NCBI GenBank assembly: GCA_947561585.1
Contig: CANNZV010000516.1
Span: 203,707 to 267,706 of the forward strand
Origin: Caprella mutica
Lineage: Eukaryota; Arthropoda; Malacostraca; Amphipoda; Caprellidae
Reading direction: 5' to 3'
Length of the DNA: 64,000 nt
Shown piece by piece: positions 27,301 through 35,158 of this stretch. Positions within the stretch are counted from its first letter, which is position 1. The number at the start of each line of letters is the position of its first letter. A program made the translations under genes and the position numbers. The notes beneath the pieces are model-generated. The model saw only the letters and a list, made by a program, of their open reading frames with translations, searched no databases and was not told where the DNA came from.

Positions 27301-29168
27301 ATACGCCATCTATCGGTGATAACCTCAAACTCAATGCGTAACTTTGTCACGTTTGTGTTCATAATATGTGACATTAAATCTGTACCTCAAGCTATATTTC
27401 TCTCTCAGACTAGACAAGTCGAAGGCGCTGTCGATGGTCCTCCACTGCTGCGACATCAGTCACCCCAGCAAACATTGGGAAGTTCATGAGCGCTGGACCA
27501 AGCAGTTGCTGGAAGAATTTTTCAGACAGGGAGATCGTGAGCACGAGCTGGGGTTGCCCTATTCCCCTCTATGTGATAGGAAGAACACTCTAGTAGCTCA
27601 GAGTCAAATTGGTGAATATTTCTAGAACTAAGATACCTATCACAACTTGAATCAAATAGGTATTCACTTGGTACACTAAAGGGCCGTACACACCTAGGGT
27701 TTTTAAGTCTTTCCACTAGACCTTTTGCTAAGCTCTTCCTACTTTCTCCACGAACTAAAATAAATAATAATTACATCGTTTTTTCTAATATTCTCGTGGA
27801 AAAAGTAGGAGGAGCTTAGCAAAAGGTCTGATGGAAAGACTTAAAAAACTCTACGTGTGTACATTTAGAATATAAGATGCATATCACAAATTGAATCACA
27901 TTGATATACAGTATACGTACACTCGATACATACTCTTGTTGAGAATAAAAACGAAAAATGAAAACAAATTCAAATCTCTTCCAATATATCTACATTAATT
28001 AATATTTTAAAGGATAAAGTGTCTTAATATTTCCATCCCTTTGTAGGTTTCATTGACTTCATCGTCGACCCAAGCATGTCCGTATGTAGTGACTTGCTTG
28101 ATAAGGTGGCTAGTATGACTTCTTCAACAACAACCAATGCTATCGCTGAAGAACCAAGTAGTGGTGGGTAGTGATAATAAATCAGACAAAACCAATTGCT
28201 ATATTTGGAAACTTGAATTGTTGGAAAACCTTGTAGCTATTATCGGTACTCTTTCTACTGTTGATACTTTCGAACTGATTCAATCTGTTGTTACATTTCT
28301 GATCTATCACTTCTTTTCAGAGGGTGGTGGTCCCATCCGTCGGCCCATCCTCGGAAAGGAGATCAAAAGGCCCTGGTTAGACTGTCTGCTGGATAACAAA
28401 TCCAAGTGGAAAGAGAGAGCCTCATTGGGTAAGAATTTGTAATATTCTACGAATGTGAGTGAGTCATCGCTAAAATTAGGTTGTTAAGTGGCATTCTTGT
28501 GTTAAACGAATTTATAATTGATATAATTGTAAAATTTTACTCAATATTTGTTGTAGTTGTTCTTCTTCAGCTTTAGATGAAAGAGCATAGCTATATATGT
28601 CTTTATATTGTGTATGTGGATTTTTGAAATCTGAATAATTTTCCTCCAAAAATTCACTTTTAGTTACATATAGATGCTGGGACTAAAATAGTTCTAAGTA
28701 AAATGTACTCACGTCTAACCAATCCCTGGGGGTGTATAGTGTACTTGTTATAATTACAATAGTACTTGTTATAATTACAATAGATTTACCCTTTTTCCAC
28801 TGTATATTGGAAAGTCTATTCTTGGATTAGTTTTTTTGCAGACATGGTACTTGTCACCAAATGAAGGAATACGACATTTATTGAACCACTTTCTAACTGG
28901 TATTTATATTCTTTTTAACGTCACCGATCTATATCGCCTTAGCTTTACTTAGCTAAACTTCTTTGATAAATCTCATGAACTTCTTTCACAGCTTCCCACA
29001 CATACCCATTTCTCTCTCAATAATTCTGACCCTTTGATTTTTGCAGAGGACAAAGCTCGAGCTGAGCAGGCTGCCAAAGAAGCAGCTGAGGCAGACTCAG
29101 TTGAAGGTAAATCCTTAAGCAGTGAACAGAGTACGACTGAAGCGAGCAAGGAAGAAGCTACTCCTTAA
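9333..29168 (+). CDS. Pde1c: Calcium/calmodulin-dependent 3',5'-cyclic nucleotide phosphodiesterase (PDE1 family), 5'-partial
   Basis: Hydrolyses cAMP/cGMP under Ca2+/calmodulin control. Exons: 9333-9443, 11181-11340, 12585-12698, 20378-20518, 23334-23442, 23583-23699, 24935-25075, 25412-25581, 26953-27114, 27409-27611, 28047-28163, 28321-28428, 29047-29168 (TAA). All junctions are AG/GT and in phase, giving 590 visible residues. Residues about 40-130 hold a basic, Ser/Arg-rich N-terminal regulatory stretch and the conserved PDE1 N-terminal helix region; the catalytic domain runs about 170-500. Visible key residues: general acid H275 and metal ligand H279 (HNNCHAADV), H315/D316 (VHDYEHTGTTNNFH), D423 (CCDISHP), and the purine-clamp Q474 (AQSQIGFIDF). 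The C-terminus is a short Ala/Glu/Ser-rich tail. The first visible exon starts mid-codon, so upstream exons exist and lie at 1-9332 or outside the window. The exon 28047-28163 end was chosen among three nearby GTs because only the GTGGGT (or GTGGTG) site keeps frame. Family identity is very secure; orthology to Drosophila Pde1c is inferred. Confidence 0.94.
9445..10396. repeat. About 91-bp tandem array (about 10 copies) directly after a PDE1 exon
   Basis: Each unit holds ACGTCATCAACTGTGGACCA, AGCTAAGCGAAATATTAGTT and an AT-rich link. Spacing of the ACGTCATCAAC core is 89-91 bp. The array starts right behind the donor at 9444; the first partial unit shares CCAGTGA with the exon end. Confidence 0.9.
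11020..11100. repeat. Pogo/Tigger-like terminal fragment
   Basis: It holds TCACTATATAGTGAGGCTAC and ATTCACTATAGAGGAGTTCT, ending in ACTGTAC. The same CTCTATAGTGAA sequence occurs in the foldback at 340-730. It lies in a PDE1 intron, about 80 bp before exon 11181. Confidence 0.5.
12144..12350. mobile_element. MITE family B, foldback copy
   Basis: It begins AGGGTAAGTTCGTAATTATC and ends in the complement (ACTGACCGATAATTA). The centre has the ATTGGTATCA...TGATACCAAT palindrome. PDE1 intron. Confidence 0.85.
13430..13670. repeat. CpG-rich foldback, possible MITE
   Basis: AACGCGCGTT is repeated in both orientations, with GACGGGACGTTTTTTTAACG on the left and TTAAAAAACGCCCC on the right. The sharp rise in CpG against an AT-rich intron suggests a recent insertion. 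Confidence 0.5.
13961..14172. mobile_element. MITE family B, diverged copy
   Basis: AGGGTAAGTTCCAAGTTATC at the left and GACCGATAACTCAGAACTAA at the right, with the central TGGTATCCATGATAC palindrome. Older than the 12144 copy by divergence. The short open frame across it is incidental. Confidence 0.8.
14473..15797 (+). mobile_element. Mariner-like (Tc1/mariner) DNA transposon, inactive
   Basis: Terminal inverted repeats ACACTGTGTTCCATCA at 14473 and its complement TGATGGAACACAGTGT ending at 15797 enclose a decayed transposase. The length, about 1.3 kb, is typical for mariners. It sits in the long PDE1 intron between exons 12698 and 20378. Confidence 0.85.
14630..15635 (+). pseudogene. Mariner-like transposase pseudogene
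   Basis: Recognisable pieces are spread over frames with stops: WTHEKLF (first catalytic block, where the usual Asp is His), VWTNEKPRN, WMQDGAPPHC (second Asp present) and AQSPDLDFLDFHLW (third Asp present, 36 residues after the second). The end resembles the GGHFQP ending of mariner proteins. Stops, frameshifts and the lost first Asp make it dead. Confidence 0.85.
15870..16552. repeat. Long imperfect inverted repeat (arms about 270 bp) with GC-rich centre
   Basis: The left arm GGGATCTTTCCCATTTGATG and following ACCCCCACTAAATTTAA pair with TTAAATTTAGTGGGGTCATG and GAAATGGGAAAGATCC on the right. Pairing continues through CCGAAAATCATAACCG / CGGTTATGATTTTCGG towards the centre. The centre (16190-16215) is a GC block, GGGCCCGGGGGCCGGC. 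Probably a foldback transposon; in PDE1 RNA it would be a long hairpin. Confidence 0.8.
16553..18840. other. Intron sequence, nothing recognised
   Basis: PDE1 intron DNA. A decayed family-B end is possible at about 16710-16780 (AGGTTAAGTTTCGAGTTATG, TCATGATCGAA). A C-run at 17887-17907 is low complexity. Confidence 0.4.
18843..19010. mobile_element. MITE family C, foldback copy
   Basis: It begins TTGTGACAATACGCTTTATA and ends AAAAGCCTATTGTCAC, with inner arms CATAGACGAAACGAA / TTCATTTCGTCTATAAT. A second member lies at 53335-53622. Confidence 0.75.
19990..20196. mobile_element. MITE family B, foldback copy
   Basis: AGGGTAAGTTTCGAGCTATC to CTCGAAACTTACCCT with the central TATCCATGATAC...GTATCATGGATACCAATT palindrome. 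It lies 180 bp upstream of PDE1 exon 20378. Confidence 0.9.
20630..20965. repeat. About 36-bp tandem array (about 9 copies)
   Basis: The unit is TAGAAGCAATAG followed by a T-run and AATAGGTTA/AATAGGATA. Unit length varies with the T-run. It starts about 110 bp after a PDE1 donor. Confidence 0.9.
21204..22476. repeat. 23-bp tandem array rich in TATCGATA (about 55 copies)
   Basis: The unit contains TATCGATAATTTGGTCCTAT. Most copies keep the 8-bp palindrome TATCGATA. Rare variants (CTATGATAA, GTTCCTATCTC) recur 436 bp apart, showing higher-order duplication of about 19 units. It lies in the PDE1 intron between exons 20518 and 23334. Confidence 0.95.
23045..23222. mobile_element. MITE family B, diverged copy
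   Basis: TTATGGAGCGATTCCGAATT and TTTTCGATCGC on the left pair with GTGATCGAAAATGTGGAAAC on the right, with the CCAGGTATCATGGATACCAATT centre. The terminal GGGTAAG is worn away. It ends about 110 bp before PDE1 exon 23334. Confidence 0.65.
23929..24137. mobile_element. MITE family A, left end worn
   Basis: CTTTCCATCAGACTTTTTGC and GCTCCTCC on the left pair with GGAGGAGCTTAGCAAAAAGT on the right, ending in GTGTGTACGGCCC. PDE1 intron. Confidence 0.85.
25076..25178. repeat. G-rich about 10-bp tandem array starting at a PDE1 splice donor
   Basis: The donor ATG|GTGAGTGG is itself the first unit. Copies of GGAGTGGTGG / GAGAGTGATGG follow for about 100 bp. The G-rich strand is the sense strand and has runs that might form quadruplexes. 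Confidence 0.85.
25654..25893. mobile_element. MITE family B, variant core
   Basis: AGGTTAAGTTCCGAATTATC to GATAATTCGGAACTTACCCT. The centre is TTGGTTGAGTAAAAACAACC rather than the GGTATCCATGATACC type. The same variant core is found at 59827-60017. Confidence 0.9.
26166..26665. repeat. 29-bp tandem array (about 17 copies)
   Basis: The unit contains TTTCTGGTCCGTTATCTTTA followed by CTAGCTTCA, with edge copies more diverged. PDE1 intron 25582-26952. Confidence 0.95.
27290..27372. repeat. Dispersed repeat family D (second copy at 60830-60905)
   Basis: ACGCCATCTATCGGTGATAA and the following bases up to TGTTCATAATAT are the complement of the segment at 60830-60905 with about 80% agreement by eye. 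Confidence 0.6.
27681..27862. mobile_element. MITE family A, short copy
   Basis: GGGCCGTACACACCTAGGG to CTACGTGTGTAC with the paired GCTAAGCTC / GAGCTTAGC arms; the centre is shortened. It lies 70 bp after a PDE1 donor. Confidence 0.85.
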
Positions 29169-32100
29169 GAAGCTGTTGCTAAAGAGACCCTCCTATCACC
29201 AGCCTTAACCCAATAGACAATATTCACTATTCTAGCCGAAAAAACTAATTAGAAATTCTAGGTCATCCTGACTTCTCACAAAAGGTGTTTGATTTTGTAG
29301 ACTAGGGATACTTGAGAGACGTGTAGTGATCTTATTGCAGATATTTCGAACAAGATTGTTATATAGGGTGGATACTCAATTAGCGACATTGTACACAAAT
29401 CTTTATTCAGATTATCTTTCCCATACCAAATATGTAAAGAAGATCAAATTATAAATTTGAATAGTGTCGATAACTATGTATCTGCCAAATATTTTTTAAA
29501 GCGCTTCTACCACATGAAGAATTTCACCTTTTTTTAAATTTTAGTCGATCCTTCTGAATTTGTTATGTATTCTATCGTGGATTGAAAGTTTAGTTGGCAT
29601 GACTCACCCTTTCATATTTTAACCCTTTTTTCTGGCTTTCATTGCTTGACTGTTCACTGTCTCAATTTTTTCAGTACTCAGTTTAAGATAGTAGATATAA
29701 TTAAACATTGAGATGTCACAAACACAAAGGTTTAAATCGTAATATAGAAACTTTACCAATTCTGACTATTTATTACTTTAATGTAATATATTCAACCATT
29801 AAAATTTGTGACATCCCAAAGTCTATCGTGTGTACCTACTCTTTAAAACTAGGAACGTATAACAATACTGATAGGAGAACACAGTTTTAGATAATCAACT
29901 AATTTAACCTTTCTGTCCTCTAAAAACTCACTATTAATGAATAATATTAAAATATATTCGAAAGCGTATCAATTTTTTTGGATCTAAGAGGTCAAGCCAA
30001 ACTAGAGTTCAATGTAGGTCAATAGGTAGCGCTAGACTCAGAAACAACTAATCTTTAACTAAATAACTAGTGTAATATTTTAAACTGATGATGTGACAGT
30101 AGAGTCATATATAAAGAATGGTATATAAAGTAATATTGAGTGTTAGTGTATATTATTGTACTTATTAATAATGCCTGCATAGTCTGTGTACAATTCTAAC
30201 ATTAATTCATATCCAAACATGATAATTCCATAATCATTTAATGTAACTTTCAGGCATGTGCATAATATAACTCCTATGGCATTTTGAATAATGTCTCCTA
30301 ACTTACTTAATGCAAGCAATATTTATTGTAACGCTAAATCATTTTAGTTTCTGCCAAACTGTGTTTCAAGAAGAGACAAATGAACGTTCAAAAAAAGCAC
30401 CAAAAAAGTAATATACCTAGAAAAATTTTGGCGCCAATCTTTTGGCGCCAAACATTGCTAGACTTTTAATGGCCGTCTGTCTATTGGTTTTGCAATATAA
30501 AATTGATTCATTTAACACAGCAAATATCTAAGCAAAAATACACCACTGCGATTTGGCCATGAACTATTAGAGTGATTGTTTATACGTACATTACAACATA
30601 TTCAACTGAGAGCTGCGAGATTTAGCCCATGTGCAGTAATATAGGTCCTCGAGTATCATCATTAGGGAATAAACCATTAAAACTCAACAATGAATTGCAA
30701 TACAATGATTACAGATCCAATTTTTCACACTGTGTAATAATTTCTTTTCTTGCATTGATTTAAAGCCTTCTTAACTAATTAGGAAATATTAGAATGTATT
30801 AATGTATGAAATAAGCCAAATGAACTTTGTAGTTTCACCACTTCAGTTGGATTGTTCTAAATTAGCATATTTTGGGAAGAGCATCTATTATTGATAAAAA
30901 TGAAGTCCATTAGACTTAATAAACCAGTTAAATTACACTCTATTATCGTACTGTGAATGATTATTTGAATGTTGAAGTGATTACTTATGATTTCAGACAC
31001 CGGTGTTTGTGTCCCTTTTCGTCACTTTCCTTGGTGGCTGTATTCACGGGGTAGCTTTTCTGCATTCACGATCTATTGAAACTACTAGGGTAGGACAGAA
31101 TTTTTGAGAATTCCTATACAATAAATTATTTAACGAAAATTACTATTAACAGAGCATTGTTTACCATCTGGTGGTAGGTTACTTTGTTCATGGAGCCACT
31201 TTCTTTTGGCCTTTGATTTCAAAGCAGACGTTGAACGTTCTACTTAATTAAAGAGATTGCTTTTCGGAAACTGAGTTAAAATTTTATTTCCTGGTAAATG
31301 CTAGGTTACTCAAAAAATATTATTTTTCCTACTAAGAAGAGTTCGATGAATGCAAGTATGGAACTTGTGGGCTTCGATACCTTTAACCCGTACATGGAGG
31401 GTGGCCGTATTTTGGGACAGCCTTCTGAAGATGTGGCACCTCAGCAAAGTTAAAGTTGAGCACCGTGTACGGGTTGACAAGGTTAAGAACCACTTAGTTA
31501 ATTTATTTCGTATGGATAGGTTCATCTTCAAGTTTGGTTGGTGTTCAAGAATTAGATGTCCTGTAGTAACATACTTAGAAAAATTACACTGTGATATTTA
31601 ACTATTAATAAAAAATGAAAAGTATCTTATAAAAATTAGTAAATAGTTCTGTCATAGATATGCAGCTGAATTTGTCTAGATAATTTATTACTAGGTACAG
31701 GGTCTTTAAAATCTAGATGGCATTCCTAGTTTAACCTTCACTAGTGCTTACTAGAATCGCAAAACCTGATAATATTACTTTTAATTTAGTGTACTTATTC
31801 TCTTAGAAGCCTCTTACTTAATTTAATAAAACTATTATAAGGAATACTTTATGTTAATTGTTTTGAATGGTTAAACAATTGGTATGAATACTGTTGTACA
31901 GCTCTGAAAATATCCTCCAATGGAACTCTACAATAACTTAGATGATAAATTTACAAATCTATAACTATAAACAATGATAACTATAATTATCATGATAAAT
32001 ATATAGACTATAAACACAGACCTATAATTCTCATGTTAAATTACATTTTTCAAACAACCCTAATTTCAGTATAAGCGTAAATATAATCAAAATTGTACTT

Positions 32101-32370
32101 CTTTATCAAGCTTTGTGTGTTTAACCCTAATTTAAGGAAGCATTTCCACTCTATATGTAAAAAATATTTCCATATCTGTTAGCTTCGTAAGATCGTATAT
32201 AATTATTATTTAGTGTTGATCGAATTATTTGAATATATAAATTTTATCACTGGTATTTTTCCACTTTAATATTAATCTTTATATATTGATATTGTCACCC
32301 CGAAAAGCTTCTGTAGAGGTTATTTGTTTATTATTTAAAGGAGTTATTAAAGATAGCTTTAGCGAATGTG
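29169..32370. other. PDE1 3' untranslated/flanking region; no further gene seen
   Basis: AT-rich with no exon-like frame. AATAAA-type signals occur near 30667 and 30918. A somewhat GC-richer patch at 31340-31500 is open on both strands for 70-80 codons but matches nothing I know. Two TTGGCGCCAA palindromes lie at 30428-30451. Confidence 0.5.
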
Positions 32371-32384
32371 CCGCTCACTTTACG

Positions 32385-32458
32385 ATTGTGACGTCAGTTT
32401 TTGCGCATGCGCAGTGTTAATCGGGAACAAAAGACGTCGGGTTTTGCGCATGCAAAAT
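32385..32458 (+). promoter_or_regulatory. CRE plus NRF1-like palindrome, repeated unit
   Basis: TGACGTCA is followed within a few bases by TGCGCATGCGCA, the perfect NRF1-type palindrome. A second weaker copy (GACGTC...TTTTGCGCATGC) lies about 45 bp on, and a third at about 32750 beyond an inserted MITE. The block is CpG-rich in an AT-rich setting. It may be a promoter or enhancer, but no transcript start is visible. Confidence 0.35.
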
Positions 32459-32467
32459 GTTTCTAAA

Positions 32468-32736
32468 GGGCCGTACACATGCAGGGATTTTTAAGTCTTT
32501 CTACCAGACATTTTGCTAAGCTCCTCCTACTTTTTCCACGAGGCATTTTAATTAAATAACAATTCATTTTAATTGTTATCCATGGTACCCGCAGGTACCA
32601 TGGATAACAACTGAAATAATTAATAATTATATCGTTTATTTTTCTTCTACGATTCAAAAGTCTTGAGGAAAATGTAGGAGGAGCTTAGCAAAAAATCTGG
32701 TGAAAGAACTTAAAAATCCCTGCGTGTGTACGGACC
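32468..32736. mobile_element. MITE family A, full-length copy
   Basis: GGGCCGTACACATGCAGGG to TGCGTGTGTACGGACC, with the GGTACCCGCAGGTACC central palindrome. It splits a CRE/NRF1-like repeat block (copies at 32389, 32434 and 32752). Confidence 0.9.
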
Positions 32737-33163
32737 TCTATAGAAACCAACGACGTCATATTTTGCGCATGAGTGTTTCTAGAGGTGTACCGAAATTATT
32801 TGCTCTAATTTTCTTATGAATCATCGTTCCTATATTACTTTAAAATGAATCCTAATTCACAGCGTGATGTAGATGGAATATTATTTGTATATCATAGTTG
32901 TTAAGACAGTTAACCTTTTACCGGGCAAGATACCATATTTGGCTGCTCCATTAAAGTGTCTATAGATGCTTCTATTGATATATACTATTATTATTATATT
33001 CATTTCTCCTGTACCTGCCTATATAAAAAAGTAATGAATTTTAATGACTTAACGTTGCTGTTGTTTTTTGAGGTGAAAGTTATTTGGCAAATAAATAAGT
33101 AGTACCTACTTTTGATCTTTCTAGCCCTACTAAATAACCTACTTATCTCCTGAAAATGAGACT

Positions 33164-33653
33164 AGGGTAAGTTCCGATTTATTGAATTATTCCACATTTT
33201 CGATCATGTAAGAAAGAAGAATATAATATTTAAGATTTGACTGCTTGTGTACCAATGAAAATAAAAGGTAGATAACTCTTATACGTGTACTTTTTCGGTA
33301 AATTCCTAGTTCACGTCCCTATTTCATTTAGGGACTTGAACTAGGAACCGATCCAAATACCTCCTTCCTAGTACACGTCCTTAAATCAATTAGGGACGTG
33401 AACTAGGAACCTATCTAAATACCTCCTTCCTAGTACACGTCCTTAAATCAATTAGGGACGTGAACTAGGAACCGATCCAAATACCCCCTTCCTAGTTCAC
33501 GTCCTTAAATCAATTAGGGACTTGAACTAAGAACCTATCTAAATACCTCCTTCCTAGTACGCATCCTTAAATCAATTAAGGACGTGAACTAGGAATTTAC
33601 CCTTTTTTCTTACATAAAAATGTGGAACCGTCCGATAACTTGGGAGTTTCCTT
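33164..33653. mobile_element. MITE family B carrying an internal palindromic array
   Basis: Outer arms AGGGTAAGTTCCGATTTATT and ACCGTCCGATAACTTGGGAG flank about five copies of a 62-bp unit at 33290-33600. Each unit has its own inverted repeat, CCTAGTACACGTCC / GGACGTGAACTAGG. Confidence 0.8.
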
Positions 33654-33798
33654 TATTTACTAAAGAAATGTTAATATTTTATCCAAAATAGTATTATCTC
33701 AACAAAAAAATAATATAGAGAAACTGTACCTACCTTTTTCAAATACAATTTCTAAAACTGGTATTATTTGCTACAAAATATTCATAATGATATCTTCT

Positions 33799-33966
33799 AG
33801 GGTAAGTTCCAAATTATCGGTCAGTTCTACATCTTCGGACATATAAGAAAAAACAATATAAAAAAGTTGTTATTATTACACAGTGCTATCTAATACTTCT
33901 GCAAACCCGGGTTTCGGTTATATGACCGAAGATGTAGTACTGACCGATAATTCAGAATTTACCATA
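33799..33966. mobile_element. MITE family B, short core
   Basis: AGGGTAAGTTCCAAATTATC to GATAATTCAGAATTTACC. The core TTATTATTACACAGTGCTAT matches the 59442 copy. Confidence 0.85.
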
Positions 33967-34302
33967 ATATATAATTGTGTTCATGAACAAATTATATTGA
34001 AGTTTTATTAGAGAATAAAATGAATGTTCTGTCTTTTATCACTAATTTTATTCGTTTCAATTAGATATTTCATATCTTCTGATAAAATAGGTACCGAATT
34101 GAGTGTAAATGATAAATGTAAGTCTTTTTTTCTTATTAAATGTACCTACCTATTGATATATATAGTATATGATATATTTTGACATATGTTTAATATATAT
34201 AGATATATTTATCAAAAGATGTTCTATATAAAGCTGTAAAATAAAGTACAATATTACCTTGTTTACTTTCATTTTCCTTCAGTCTAAAGGTTTCCACATA
34301 CA

Positions 34303-34662
34303 AAGTACTTGGCTACATTGTACCTTGGCTACTTTGTACCTTGGCTACTTTGTACCTTGGCTACTTTGTACCTTGGCTACTTTGTACCTTGGCTACTTTG
34401 TACCTTGGCTACTTTGTACCTTGGCTACTTTGTACCTTGGCTACTTTGTACCTTGGCTACTTTGAACCTTGGCTACATTGTACCTTGGCTACTTTGTACC
34501 TTGGCTACTTTGTACCTTGGCTACTTTGTACCTTGGCTACTTTGTACCTTGGCTACTTTGAACCTTGGCTACTTTGAACCTTGGCTACTTTGTACCATGG
34601 CTACATTGTACCTTGGCTACTTTGTACCTTGGCTACTTAGTAACTTGGCTACTTTGTACCTA
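34303..34662. repeat. 16-bp tandem array (about 22 copies)
   Basis: The unit is TACCTTGGCTACTTTG, nearly unbroken. Because 16 is not a multiple of three and no frame of the unit has a stop, it is open in all three frames. This yields spurious hydrophobic open frames of up to 119 codons. Confidence 0.97.
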
Positions 34663-34904
34663 AGGTAAAGTACGAAAATATAATATATGTTACTTTAAAA
34701 TAATAGAATATATTCATTGATATTATTTAATATTCAATAATAATATAATATAATTAATGTTCTTTTAATGCTACTATCACTAAAATAAATATGTTATAAT
34801 TAAAAATAATTTATTATCTGAGATAAATTATCATCTGAGTAATGATAGTTGATAGGAAGAACTGAGTTTTTTCTCAAGAATCTATATCACTGATATATAA
34901 TTTG

Positions 34905-34975
34905 TATGACGTCATCAGATAAAATTTAGCTCCACCAATAGAGTTGCTCTGCGTCTGGTTGCCATGAGAACCATT
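34905..34975 (+). promoter_or_regulatory. Promoter-like cluster: CRE, CCAAT box and X-box upstream of the NWD-like gene
   Basis: The region is less AT-rich than its surroundings. It contains TGACGTCA (about 34908-34915), a CCAAT (about 34934-34938) and GTTGCCATGAGAAC (34958-34971). The last fits the RFX X-box pattern RYYNYY-AT-RRNRAC and lies about 190 bp before the start codon, the usual place for X-boxes of cilia genes. Motif matches are seen; function is inferred. Confidence 0.4.
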
Positions 34976-35090
34976 CTTCGTTGTACTTGAACCGCTCTTT
35001 AATGTCTCCATTCTCAGATGTTCAGGCAAGAGAAGGTACAGTGCCGCTCTTCTTTTGTACTCATTGTAACGCAAATATTCTATTTTGCAG

Positions 35091-35158
35091 ATAAAATAGG
35101 TTTAAATTTGTTACCTTAGTTAAATCTTAAATGGTTGAGGTTGGAAGACAGTGTCGCC
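35091..35158 (+). other. NWD2: Probable 5' leader of the NWD-like mRNA with an overlapping uORF
   Basis: A good acceptor (ctattttgcag, AG at 35089-35090) suggests a leader exon starts at 35091. Within it an ATG at 35131 opens an 11-codon reading frame that ends with TGA at 35164-35166. It overlaps the main ATG (35159) in another frame. Transcript data would be needed to confirm that this segment is in the mRNA. Confidence 0.4.

Noticed and set aside
31310..31601. Overlapping 73- and 83-codon frames on both strands
   Set aside because: No domain, no splice context and no homology I recognise; noted only as a GC-richer patch.
34259..34668. Open frames of 68-119 codons in three frames
   Set aside because: They are produced by the stop-free 16-bp tandem unit; no conserved start, splice or homology.
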